Below, one piece after another: positions 37,450-45,365 of a stretch of DNA of 64,000 bases. The stretch's first letter is position 1. Every line of letters begins with the position of its first letter. A model generated the notes under the pieces. That model was not told the DNA's origin and did not search any database. It worked only from the letters and a program-made list of their open reading frames with translations. The translations under genes were made by a program, and so were the position numbers. Source of the stretch: Vibrio gazogenes (GTDB lineage Bacteria > Pseudomonadota > Gammaproteobacteria > Enterobacterales > Vibrionaceae); contig NZ_CP018835.1 of NCBI RefSeq assembly GCF_002196515.1, positions 744,001 to 808,000 on the forward strand, written 5' to 3'.

Positions 37450-38412
37450 ATGACAACTGCCCGTTCACAACTCATCTGTCCTGAAGTAACACCTTATTAT
37501 CACTGCGTTTCTCGTTGTGTCCGTCGCTCATTTCTATGTGGATACGACAACTATAACGGTCAATCGTATGAACATCGCCGTGAATGGGTTGAATCTCGGA
37601 TTCTGTCACTGTCTTCTATTTATTGCATCGGTATCTGTGCCTATGCGGTGATGAGTAATCACTATCATCTGGTCGCGTTTATTGATAAGCAAACAGCCCT
37701 GTCTCTTTCGCCACACGACGTCATTGAACGATGGTGTACAGCGCATCAGATGCCATCGCTAATCCAACGTTTTGTGTCCGGTCATTTGGTCTCTAAAGCT
37801 GAGTACAAAGCGTGTGATCAAATCATTGAAACTTGGCGCCAGCGACTCTACTCGCTCAGTTGGTTCATGAAAGAAATCAATTACGAAATTGCTCTGCTCG
37901 CTAACCAAGAAGACCAATGCACCGGGCGATTCTGGGAGGGTCGATTCAAATCTCAGGCTTTACTTGATGACAAAGCGTTACTGGCAGCGATGGCTTATGT
38001 TGACCTAAACCCTGTTCGGGCCAGTGTCGCTGAAACACCGGAACAGTCGGAGCATACAGCACTAAAAAAACGGCTGACTGCACTTGAACAAGGAAAAATA
38101 AAAGTCCCTGAATTGGCTGATTTTATGGGATATGGACATCAAGAGAAAAGGCACGTAATTCCTTTCCGGCTAACAGATTATATTGAATTAGTCGATTGGG
38201 TCGGACGACAAATCAGAGCAGATAAACAGGGCTATATTTCACCTCAATTGCCAAATATTTTAACACGGCTATCTCTGCCTCAGCAGGAATGTCTCGCCCT
38301 TTGCACTGCTTTAGAAAAGGAGCCGCGACTCTGGATTGGTTCATCAGAACGTCTGAACTTCGCTAAACATCATCTCAAGCGCAAACGTATGATAGGCCTT
38401 CATATTTCTTAA
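37450..38412 (+). CDS. REP-associated tyrosine transposase (RAYT, Y1/HUH type)
   Basis: A 320-residue single-strand DNA transposase-like protein. The HUH metal motif is HYH (His71, His73) in MSNHYHLVAF, with upstream YYHCVSRCVRRSFLCG, and the downstream YVDLNPVRAS (Tyr183) is the likely nucleophile segment. Cys-rich N-terminus and basic C-terminus (KHHLKRKRMIGL) fit RAYTs. Such proteins are single-copy, domesticated relatives of IS200 transposases that spread short REP-type repeats. Here copies of GGACACACACC lie on both sides in opposite orientation. Confidence 0.88.
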   Translation: MTTARSQLICPEVTPYYHCVSRCVRRSFLCGYDNYNGQSYEHRREWVESRILSLSSIYCIGICAYAVMSNHYHLVAFIDKQTALSLSPHDVIERWCTAHQMPSLIQRFVSGHLVSKAEYKACDQIIETWRQRLYSLSWFMKEINYEIALLANQEDQCTGRFWEGRFKSQALLDDKALLAAMAYVDLNPVRASVAETPEQSEHTALKKRLTALEQGKIKVPELADFMGYGHQEKRHVIPFRLTDYIELVDWVGRQIRADKQGYISPQLPNILTRLSLPQQECLALCTALEKEPRLWIGSSERLNFAKHHLKRKRMIGLHIS

Positions 38413-38591
38413 TCGATACAAAACCTTCAGCCTTCGTCGCTGTCCTTGAGGTTTTGTCATACCATAAAACCTGTGACTCACGGATTATTCCCCTCCCCTT
38501 TCTCTGATTATCTGCTTGATAATCAGATTAAAAATCTATTTAAAGCACTTAAATGAACTGAATAACCAAGCGCACTTATCAATTAATGATA

Positions 38592-38684
38592 GGTGTGTGT
38601 CCCGTATTCCCAGTATCCCCAGAGAATCGGTGTGTGTCCTATATATCTCTATATATCTTCTATATATCTTTTAGCGTGTGTCCC
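38592..38684 (-). repeat. GGACACACACC-type repeats downstream of RAYT (inverted)
   Basis: Plus-strand GGTGTGTGTCCC at 38592-38603, GGTGTGTGTCC at 38629-38639 and GCGTGTGTCCC at 38674-38684. Between the last two are three direct copies of TATATATCT-type units (38640-38672). The remaining part of the 38413-38685 gap shows no gene. Confidence 0.72.
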
Positions 38685-38685
38685 A

Positions 38686-39300
38686 CTATTTTCCACTATT
38701 TTCATACCGCAGTCTGACTTCGGGTGGCATCTGCGCAAGCTGAAACTGAATCATTTGTTCGAAGCTATGCAATAGCGGGCTAAAGTCCTGATCCGGTTGC
38801 CAGTTTGACAATATATAATATCCGGCCTCAACCGTTGAGAGGCAGTTGTCTCGAGGGGCTTTGCGAATCCGGTAGCAACTCTGGAGGGATTCCGGTAAAC
38901 GCAGTCTGGGGAGTTCATGCAAGATAGTCGATAATTGCCACATTTTGTAAGCTTTCTTCCAAGTACCATCGAGCAGAATGACTCTATAGCGCTGTGCGGG
39001 CGAAGGAGCCGGAATATCACTGACACAAGCAGTGCCTTCTCCGGGAAACAAGACAAAATGTGCAACATCCGTTTCATTCAATAAGGCGTTCAATGTTTCA
39101 TCTTGAGTAAAGTTTTCGCCGACCAGACACACCGCATTCTCTAGTGATAAAGTCAGAATACATGCCGTTCCAGTCGGCTTCCGGACTTCTGTCGGATGCT
39201 GAAGGATGATAAGCTCAATCGTTGATGACAACGGGACAATCGTGGAGCAAAGACAGGCCTTATGCGCTTTTTGACATTGAATACAATAACGCGATCCCAT
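38686..39300 (-). CDS. DTW-domain tRNA acp3U aminocarboxypropyltransferase (TapT-like)
   Basis: A 204-residue DTW-domain protein. The N-terminus MGSRYCIQCQKAHKACLC carries a Cys cluster, LDGTWKKAYKMW holds the DTW-type signature, and LRLPESLQSCYRIRKAP follows. E. coli TapT (YfiP) of this family places acp3U at tRNA position 47 using SAM. The frame extends to 39528, but only the start at 39300 fits the family N-terminus. Its first 39 bp overlap head-to-head with the rhombosortase gene. Confidence 0.85.
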   Translation of the reverse strand: MGSRYCIQCQKAHKACLCSTIVPLSSTIELIILQHPTEVRKPTGTACILTLSLENAVCLVGENFTQDETLNALLNETDVAHFVLFPGEGTACVSDIPAPSPAQRYRVILLDGTWKKAYKMWQLSTILHELPRLRLPESLQSCYRIRKAPRDNCLSTVEAGYYILSNWQPDQDFSPLLHSFEQMIQFQLAQMPPEVRLRYENSGK

Positions 39301-39861
39301 CTCTATCTCACACTTAGTCTGATCAGTTTCATTTGTATCCTCGCTCAGTTTTCTCCGCTCGCAGATGCACTGGACTGGGACAGGCAGGCTATCACGCAAG
39401 GTCAATGGTGGCGGATCGTAACAGGAAATTTCACCCATACCAATACTACCCATCTGGCGATGAATCTGATCGCACTCTGGCTGATTACTTCCATTTTTCG
39501 ACCTTCCGCTCGCATACTCTGGCAACAACTTCTGTTATTAAGTGTGTTCATTGGCATTGGGCTTCTCTGGACTGAGCTTTATTTCTATGTCGGACTGTCC
39601 GGTATATTACATGGTCTATTTGCCAGCTTTGCGCTGAACGAAGCTTTGCAAGGCAGAAAAAGCAGTTGGTTACTCGTTGTGGGTGTATGTAGCAAGGTTA
39701 TCTGGGAGCAGTGTTTTGGCGCTTCTGAAACAACCCGAGCGCTGATTGAAGCACCGGTTGCCATTCAAGCGCATCTACTCGGTCTGGCGGGAGGATTACT
39801 GCTCGGGTTCAGTGCCCGTATCAAGATTTATTTGGGTTCAGCCAATCGGCTCAAGATGTAA
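39262..39861 (+). CDS. rrtA: rhombosortase (rhomboid-family intramembrane protease)
   Basis: A 199-residue protein with about six transmembrane helices. The rhomboid nucleophile lies in GLSGILHG (Ser113) and the partner His in AHLLGLAGG (His171); HTNTTHLAMNL matches the TM2 motif. Its short length and exact motif style match rhombosortases, which process proteins with a C-terminal GlyGly-CTERM signal. The 5' end overlaps the divergent DTW gene by 39 bp on the opposite strand. AGG precedes the ATG by 5-6 bases. Confidence 0.84.
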   Translation: MRFLTLNTITRSHLYLTLSLISFICILAQFSPLADALDWDRQAITQGQWWRIVTGNFTHTNTTHLAMNLIALWLITSIFRPSARILWQQLLLLSVFIGIGLLWTELYFYVGLSGILHGLFASFALNEALQGRKSSWLLVVGVCSKVIWEQCFGASETTRALIEAPVAIQAHLLGLAGGLLLGFSARIKIYLGSANRLKM

Positions 39862-39886
39862 TTGTTCACTATCAATAAAAGCGAAA

Positions 39887-40225
39887 CTATCTCAAAAAAT
39901 AGAATAACAAGAAGCCGATCCATGACGCAATTAATAACACCCAAGGCAGTGGTGATACCTTTGTTTCAATTTTGGTTTCTACGAATGTCACTGGCTCATC
40001 ATCTTGGCGTCTCGCCTTTGATTTCGCTTCTTGCTTTTTGGCTTTGTCGGCAGCCCTTGCTTTGGCTTTTTGTTGTTTCTTGTAAAGCGCAATACCTTTT
40101 TCAATGCCTTGAGCGATACGTTGTGTCTCCGCTTTCTTTTGACCCGGGAGCTGTGTCGCTCTAGCGATATCCATCGCTTCTTCCTTCGTTTTTTGCGAGG
40201 GTTCTACTGCTTGTTTTTTATGCAT
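39887..40225 (-). CDS. DUF2956 protein
   Basis: A 112-residue protein with a long, charged, Lys/Ala/Gln-rich helical region (EGIEKGIALYKKQQKAKARA) and one C-terminal transmembrane helix (LPWVLLIASWIGFLLFYFL). It matches DUF2956, a small conserved family of Vibrio-type bacteria with no known role. It converges on the rhombosortase gene. Confidence 0.82.
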   Translation of the reverse strand: MHKKQAVEPSQKTKEEAMDIARATQLPGQKKAETQRIAQGIEKGIALYKKQQKAKARAADKAKKQEAKSKARRQDDEPVTFVETKIETKVSPLPWVLLIASWIGFLLFYFLR

Positions 40226-40367
40226 AATTTAATCTTTTCATATCGGGAAATTAACGCTTTAACAGCACACACATCCATGCGCTATATTTGGCATATTATG
40301 GCCTGTTTAGATACTGATTTTTAATAAAACGAACACAATACCAGTCTCGATTGTCTCTCGAAAGTCT

Positions 40368-40994
40368 TCATCGCTCCGAGACCCCGACCATCCGCAGGCA
40401 ATCCGCAAGGACCGCACGAATAAAATGCTCCCGATCGGTTTCCGGAGAAGCAATAATGTCGTCGGTCACACCGTGTACACCGGCATAAATCAGGAGCGAG
40501 GTAATACGTGGTTCAGCAATCTGCCACACACCAACACGGGTGCCGTTTTCGAGAATGAGCTGCAACTGCGCGAGAATCGCATTCTTCTCCTGGTTCGAGC
40601 GGTTATGGTGATGATGATTGGTGTAAACAATATCATGCAGGCGGTACGTGTCTGCGTAAGCCTCAATGCTTTCCTGAATCCAGACACAAAGTCGGCCCAG
40701 CCAGTCATCTGCTTGACAAGTCTCGATTTTCTCTTCAAGCCGCTGTAAAAACTGGGCGGTGTAGCGCTCTCCCATGGCGGCAAGCAACTCATTCTTAGAA
40801 GCGAAATAATGGTAAAAAGTACCTTTGGCGACCTGTGCCAACTCGACAATCTCGTTGATGGTCGTCGAGTCGACCCCCTTGGCAAGAAACAGTTGTTCAG
40901 CGGCTGACATCAACTCATCCAGGCGAACTTCCGCGGGTTTGACACGCCTAACTTTCGAAGGAGCAGACGCCGTATGGTTTGTTTTATATCTCAT
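40368..40994 (-). CDS. TetR/AcrR-family repressor
   Basis: A 208-residue regulator with a standard N-terminal TetR helix-turn-helix (LDELMSAAEQLFLAKGVDST, VAKGTFYHYFASKNEL) and a helical C-terminal ligand domain. It is divergent from the DHA2-type MFS pump; a perfect inverted repeat lies between them, making the pump its likely target. The start is uncertain: the frame is open to 41036, and neither start has a strong ribosome-binding site. Confidence 0.87.
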   Translation of the reverse strand: MRYKTNHTASAPSKVRRVKPAEVRLDELMSAAEQLFLAKGVDSTTINEIVELAQVAKGTFYHYFASKNELLAAMGERYTAQFLQRLEEKIETCQADDWLGRLCVWIQESIEAYADTYRLHDIVYTNHHHHNRSNQEKNAILAQLQLILENGTRVGVWQIAEPRITSLLIYAGVHGVTDDIIASPETDREHFIRAVLADCLRMVGVSER

Positions 40995-41203
40995 CGTAAG
41001 CAGTGTTTTCCATTTCAAACTGTGCCGCTTGCACATTCGTGGCGCGTGAACTTGAGGTTATCGCGAATATCAAGCAACGGATTCAAAGTGATACGACCAA
41101 AGTTACCTTAGATTCATTCACCGGAAAGTTTTCGTAAGCATATCAAAAACGACAGGTCAAATCCTGCGATTATGGTGCTTTTCCATCCGAGTTACGACGT
41201 TAT

Positions 41204-41236
41204 CTACATATTGACCGTCGGTCGGTCAATATGTAG
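41204..41236. promoter_or_regulatory. TetR-type operator between regulator and MFS pump
   Basis: Exact 13-bp arms CTACATATTGACC (41204-41216) and GGTCAATATGTAG (41224-41236) around GTCGGTC. It lies 36 bp before the pump start, as expected for a repressor site over or just after a promoter. Confidence 0.78.
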
Positions 41237-41271
41237 TATTGAGATTCATTCTCATTTAATGGAAAAGGCTC

Positions 41272-42846
41272 ATGCAACGATATCGAACTCATGCTCTGGT
41301 CATCGCGGCCTATCTTGGGACCTTTCTGTCGACACTGGACATCAGTATTGTCAACGTCGCGTTGCCGACACTTCAGGAGGCCCTCCATGCAGATATGGCA
41401 GGACTTCAGTGGATCATTAACATTTATGCTATCGCACTCTCTGCAGTGATGCTGTCCGCAGGCCCTCTGGGAGATAAATATGGGCACAAGCGGGTGTGGC
41501 TAAGCAGCGTTGCCCTATTTGTTATAGGCTCTATGATTTGCGCTTTCTCCACCGATCTGAACACCCTGCTGTGGGGTCGTGGAGTACAAGGGGTTGCCGG
41601 TGCACTGCTGATCCCCGGCGCCATGCCTATCCTGACCCACGCATTTCCCGATCCCCGCCAGCGTGCTCGAGCCATCGGTGGATGGTCAGCTTGTAATGCC
41701 TTGTCATTGGTTTCGGGGCCGTTGATCGGTGGCTTGCTGATTGAGCATATTGGCTGGTCAAGCATCTTTCTGGTCAATGTCCCCATTGGTCTCATTGCGG
41801 CTTTACTTGGGGTCTGGGGAATTGTCGAGCGCAAATATCCTGAACATGCAGCGTTTGATCCGGTTGGCCAGATATTAAGTATGATTTGGCTTGGGATGCT
41901 CAGTTATGCCCTCATTGAAATTGGTGAACATGGCGCTTCCACGGAGAAAGTCCTGCTTCCGCTCTTCTGTGCCGTGGTGGCTTTTGCGGCCTTTGTCCGG
42001 ACAGAATTGACTATCAAACGGCCACTGTTCCCCATTCAGCTTTTTCGCAATATCTCTCTGGCCGTGGCAAATTTAGCCTCTTTTGCTCTGGGCTTTTCGG
42101 CCTATGCCAGCCTCTTTTTCCTGTCACTCTACCTACAGCAAGCTCGGGGAGACGCACCATCGGTAGCCGGGTGGCATCTGACGCCTCAGTTCATGGTTAT
42201 GGGGGTGTCATCGCTTCTATTTGGCCGGATGGCCCAATATATTGCGCTGAAAAAACTGATGGTCGGTGGATACGCGTTGATCGGTGTGTCTCTGTGTGCA
42301 ATGTCGCTGTTTAGCGCCAATACACCTTACATTTTTGTCGCCGTTACTCTGATGTTCCTTGGCTTGGGAATGGGCATCACCGTCCCCGCGACCGGGATGA
42401 TGGTCATGGGGTATGCACCCACCGAACGAGCAGGGATCGCCTCCGCGACCATGAATGCCCTGCGGCAGGTAGGCATGACGCTGGCAATTGCCGTACTTGG
42501 CAGCATCATGAGCCTCTATGCGATCCAAAACATGGCCGGGATCATCAACACCGGTAACATGACTGATGCCATTGAAGTTGCCCGTCGCGCAGTCGTCAGC
42601 AATGATTTCCCCGCGGGCCATGAAGCACTCGTCTCAGCCTACCGAACCGCTATCGCGGCGGGGTTTGGGATGGTTATGTTCTGTGCCGGCTTACTCAGCC
42701 TGCTCGCCGCAGTCTTACTGGCAATTTTCACCAATGACAGACAAACCTCGCATCGTCATGCAGGCGGTAAAACGGGCAACCACAGAAAAGGACATCAACA
42801 CGCCCACGACAAGACGACTTCCTCGTGTAAACATCACCGAGCTTAG
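41272..42846 (+). CDS. DHA2-family MFS multidrug efflux pump with His-rich tail
   Basis: A 524-residue drug:proton antiporter with 14 predicted helices. Motif A is GPLGDKYGHKRVWL and the family segment FLSTLDISIVNVALPTLQEA opens the protein; QEALHADMAGLQWIINIYAI follows, typical of the QacA/SmvA type. After the last helix (about residue 488) comes a soluble tail with nine His among basic residues (SHRHAGG, KGHQHAHDK, CKHHRA), unusual for the family and possibly metal-binding. Regulated by the divergent TetR gene. Confidence 0.87.
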   Translation: MQRYRTHALVIAAYLGTFLSTLDISIVNVALPTLQEALHADMAGLQWIINIYAIALSAVMLSAGPLGDKYGHKRVWLSSVALFVIGSMICAFSTDLNTLLWGRGVQGVAGALLIPGAMPILTHAFPDPRQRARAIGGWSACNALSLVSGPLIGGLLIEHIGWSSIFLVNVPIGLIAALLGVWGIVERKYPEHAAFDPVGQILSMIWLGMLSYALIEIGEHGASTEKVLLPLFCAVVAFAAFVRTELTIKRPLFPIQLFRNISLAVANLASFALGFSAYASLFFLSLYLQQARGDAPSVAGWHLTPQFMVMGVSSLLFGRMAQYIALKKLMVGGYALIGVSLCAMSLFSANTPYIFVAVTLMFLGLGMGITVPATGMMVMGYAPTERAGIASATMNALRQVGMTLAIAVLGSIMSLYAIQNMAGIINTGNMTDAIEVARRAVVSNDFPAGHEALVSAYRTAIAAGFGMVMFCAGLLSLLAAVLLAIFTNDRQTSHRHAGGKTGNHRKGHQHAHDKTTSSCKHHRA

Positions 42847-43036
42847 ATTGCTGTGTGCAGGGATGTTGAAAGCCAGTGACAAGTGGACGCATCGGGTGCA
42901 ACACTGGAATCTGATGTTGTCTCAGCTCAGCATCCACTTTGAAGGTCGACTCACTCCATATCTAGATTTATAACAATGGGCGTGACACAGAATAATGAAT
43001 AGTCTCAACAGTCTCCATATCTAATCGTGATAGAGT

Positions 43037-43753
43037 CTAATAAGCTTTACATTTAATTTCATAGCTAAATATCTGTGGTGATGGTTTATGATAGGAACTA
43101 TGCGTTACTTTATTCCAGAAACTTTTGTTACATATATATATTTTCAACAAGAGTTTCACTATCGATCTCTTTAACGTTGAGTGAATCCCTAAAGTACAAT
43201 CTATATCTAAAAATTCTACATTGTTAAACCCCGCTGCTTTCAAAACATAATAAATAGACCCAGAGGTAAACAGTGTCGTATGAGTCCAATCCTCATAAGC
43301 CCAATATGCATCAGTATTTGCCTGTGCATTTGGAACAGCGATTAAAAACTTACCATCTTCAGATAAAAATGTATTTTTGATAAGTTCTAATGTCTTAATT
43401 ATTTTTTCTTTCGGCATATGTTCAATGACATGAGAAAAAATAATTACATCAAATTTAATATTGAATGGATTATGCAATTCATTTAAATCTAACTCCATGA
43501 CATTTAAATTTTTACTATGGCAGTGTGCGATTGCACTTTTTTCTATATCCAAGCCAAACACATTCATGTATTTTTCATTTAATAGCGCTTGCATCAGTTG
43601 TCCAAATCCACATCCATAATCCAATATATTAGCATGATGATCATCGATTTCTGATTTTATCCAGGCTGGCAGTACAACATTATCATATAGCGTAGGTTCT
43701 ACATTTCTATAATTAAAATATCTGTTCTGTTCGATATATTTCTCATTGATCAT
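43037..43753 (-). CDS. class I SAM-dependent methyltransferase
   Basis: A 238-residue Methyltransf_11/23-type enzyme with motif I ILDYGCGFGQLMQAL, acidic VFGLDIEKSAI, and FDVIIFSHVIEHM. It resembles methyltransferases of surface-polysaccharide loci. Base composition is clearly more AT-rich than the flanking pump gene, and no partner genes adjoin it, so it looks acquired. The acceptor substrate is unknown. The 42847-43036 gap on its 3' side holds nothing I recognise. Confidence 0.82.
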   Translation of the reverse strand: MINEKYIEQNRYFNYRNVEPTLYDNVVLPAWIKSEIDDHHANILDYGCGFGQLMQALLNEKYMNVFGLDIEKSAIAHCHSKNLNVMELDLNELHNPFNIKFDVIIFSHVIEHMPKEKIIKTLELIKNTFLSEDGKFLIAVPNAQANTDAYWAYEDWTHTTLFTSGSIYYVLKAAGFNNVEFLDIDCTLGIHSTLKRSIVKLLLKIYICNKSFWNKVTHSSYHKPSPQIFSYEIKCKAY

Positions 43754-43862
43754 TCATCTCTCCGTTAGTATCGCATTAATTTAAATTTTGATAGAAAGGG
43801 AGACATCTTTGACAATACTAGCGTTCAACACCCTTAAGTTTTCCAGTATAGTGTATAAGCTA

Positions 43863-44126
43863 GGGGCTGTTGACCTTTCGTGATGGTTTTTGCAGCAATT
43901 TGTCGTGCATTTAGTCAAGGCAGGTCATGTGAAGTGTAGCGATCTACATGAACCATGACCTAACGCTGGATAAATGAGCGACAAATGCTGCCCAAAGGGT
44001 TCATCTGAACGAGCCTTGCTCTTTGTTACGGGTCATTTGCTTAGGATAGCTAAGCGGCATGCCCCGCGCCGCGATCAATACCCGTTCAGATTGAACAAAA
44101 TTCAACCATGAAAGATCAACAGCCCC
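43863..44126. mobile_element. 264-bp MITE-like element with inverted ends
   Basis: The ends GGGGCTGTTGACCTTTCGTG and, reversed, GGGGCTGTTGATCTTTCATG form imperfect terminal inverted repeats. Outside them the flanks also mirror each other (AGTGTATA on the left, TATACACT on the right). Inside are nested stems: AGGTCATG/CATGACCT enclosing GTAG-CGAT-CTAC, GCAGCAATTTGTCG/CGACAAATGCTGC, CTTAG/CTAAG and two GTTC/GAAC hairpins. No transposase is present. It reads as a non-autonomous transposon derivative that folds strongly. The rest of the 43754-44406 gap shows no supported gene. Confidence 0.65.
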
Positions 44127-44406
44127 TATACACTCGTCTTTATCAGTGTTTCATCATCATAAAATGTCTATATCACCGACAAGAATAAATTTGAACTCAC
44201 TCGGAATGATTGATTACACCGCTTCTTCCCCCCTCCAAGCCAACACATTCGACACGATAGTACAATCTTCTCAGAGTACGATTGCAGCCACAGACAACTG
44301 CCCGAGCGCCGCAAAGCTGTCCCGCATCTTCTTACTCTTGGTTGATTTCGAGCTACACTGTACTAAATAGTCACTCGTTTTGTGCAGTTTCGAGGGAGGA
44401 TGGAAA

Positions 44407-45177
44407 ATGAAACGTAATTGTCATGGGATCAGCTTTTTCCTTCTTGTGCTAGCGGTCGTGCTATCCAATAGCTCTGTTGCCGAAACAACCGATTTTTTGA
44501 CCCACAGTACCCTCGGGAAAGTGTATGTTGACGAAAATGGTGAATTGCGCGGTCTAAAGCATGGTGGCAGACGAGCGTTTAATGTGGAGCTTGTCCGTGA
44601 AATGATGCTTATTGTCAGACATCCGGTTCGATTTCAGATCATGCCATTCAAACGTGGACAGGTTGAACTCAAGAAGAAAAGAAAGGCTCTATTTAACATC
44701 GCAAGAACTAAGCTAAGAGAAAAATTGTATAAGTGGGTTGGCCCGCTGCAGGTTGATAATGTCTATTTTTATGAATCGGTGCATCAAACACCGCCTATCA
44801 CCGACTTTGAGCAAGCTAAAGAAGTTCCGCGGATTTGCGTTCTTCGGGGAACGTCACAGCACGAAAACCTGCTTGAACAAGGATTTAAGAATGTTTATGA
44901 CGTCAACACCTGGACTGCTTGCCTAAAAATGCTGGCAATTGATCGGATAGACTTGGTGCCTGTCAGTGACTCCTTAGTCAAGGCGATGATGAATCAGGCA
45001 GAAGTCACCTATAAACAAATTCGGAAAACCCCGGTTTTGGTTCAGAAGAACGCCGGATATATCGCTTTTTCAAAAGACCACTCAGATGATGAGATTGATA
45101 AATGGCAACAAGCCTTAGATGAATTGAAGCGCTCTGGTAAGTATGATGAACTCGTTCACACCTATCTACAAGAATAG
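44407..45177 (+). CDS. periplasmic solute-binding protein, family 3
   Basis: A 256-residue exported protein (signal about MKRNCHGISFFLLVLAVVLS to VAE) of the amino-acid-binding SBP family 3. The pattern LGKVYVDENGELRGLKHGG, FNVELVREMM and a C-terminal YDELVHTYLQ fits stand-alone binding proteins seen in Vibrio and Shewanella that act in sensing or have lost their transporter. No permease or ATPase gene follows. ATG at 44407 has GGAGG close upstream; the frame opens at 44380. Confidence 0.8.
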   Translation: MKRNCHGISFFLLVLAVVLSNSSVAETTDFLTHSTLGKVYVDENGELRGLKHGGRRAFNVELVREMMLIVRHPVRFQIMPFKRGQVELKKKRKALFNIARTKLREKLYKWVGPLQVDNVYFYESVHQTPPITDFEQAKEVPRICVLRGTSQHENLLEQGFKNVYDVNTWTACLKMLAIDRIDLVPVSDSLVKAMMNQAEVTYKQIRKTPVLVQKNAGYIAFSKDHSDDEIDKWQQALDELKRSGKYDELVHTYLQE

Positions 45178-45245
45178 CGTTTTTATCCACTTGCCGAACT
45201 TTAGTCAACTAGGTTTATTTACGCTATCTTGAGTGTCATTGTATG

Positions 45246-45342
45246 GTGCGCATTGGGCTTATCGATTTCTCCACAATTCGATGCTTACGCCCCAGACACT
45301 GTTGCCTTGGCCGCAAAAGTGCCCCAAAAGGCCTGTTGATTC
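45246..45342 (+). repeat. 97-bp direct repeat B, copy 1
   Basis: Starts GTGCGCATTGGGCTTATCG and ends GGCCTGTTGATTC. It is identical to 49002-49098 except for one base (G for T in the middle). It lies 24 bp beyond the stop of the 498-residue unknown gene, and marks the left edge of an accessory island. Confidence 0.9.
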
Positions 45343-45365
45343 AAGCGTGTTATCGGGATGGTTCA

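Noticed and set aside
38640..38672. Promoter from repeated TATATATCT units
   Set aside because: Three direct AT units without a -35 partner; more likely a simple-sequence repeat next to the RAYT-type motifs.
37214..38684. CRISPR array from repeated GGACACACACC
   Set aside because: Repeats are only about 11-13 bases, spacing is irregular, orientations are mixed and no cas genes are nearby.
44146..44370. 74-codon plus-strand open frame after the MITE-like element
   Set aside because: GTG start with no ribosome-binding site and no recognisable protein features; could be a remnant but not supportable as a gene.
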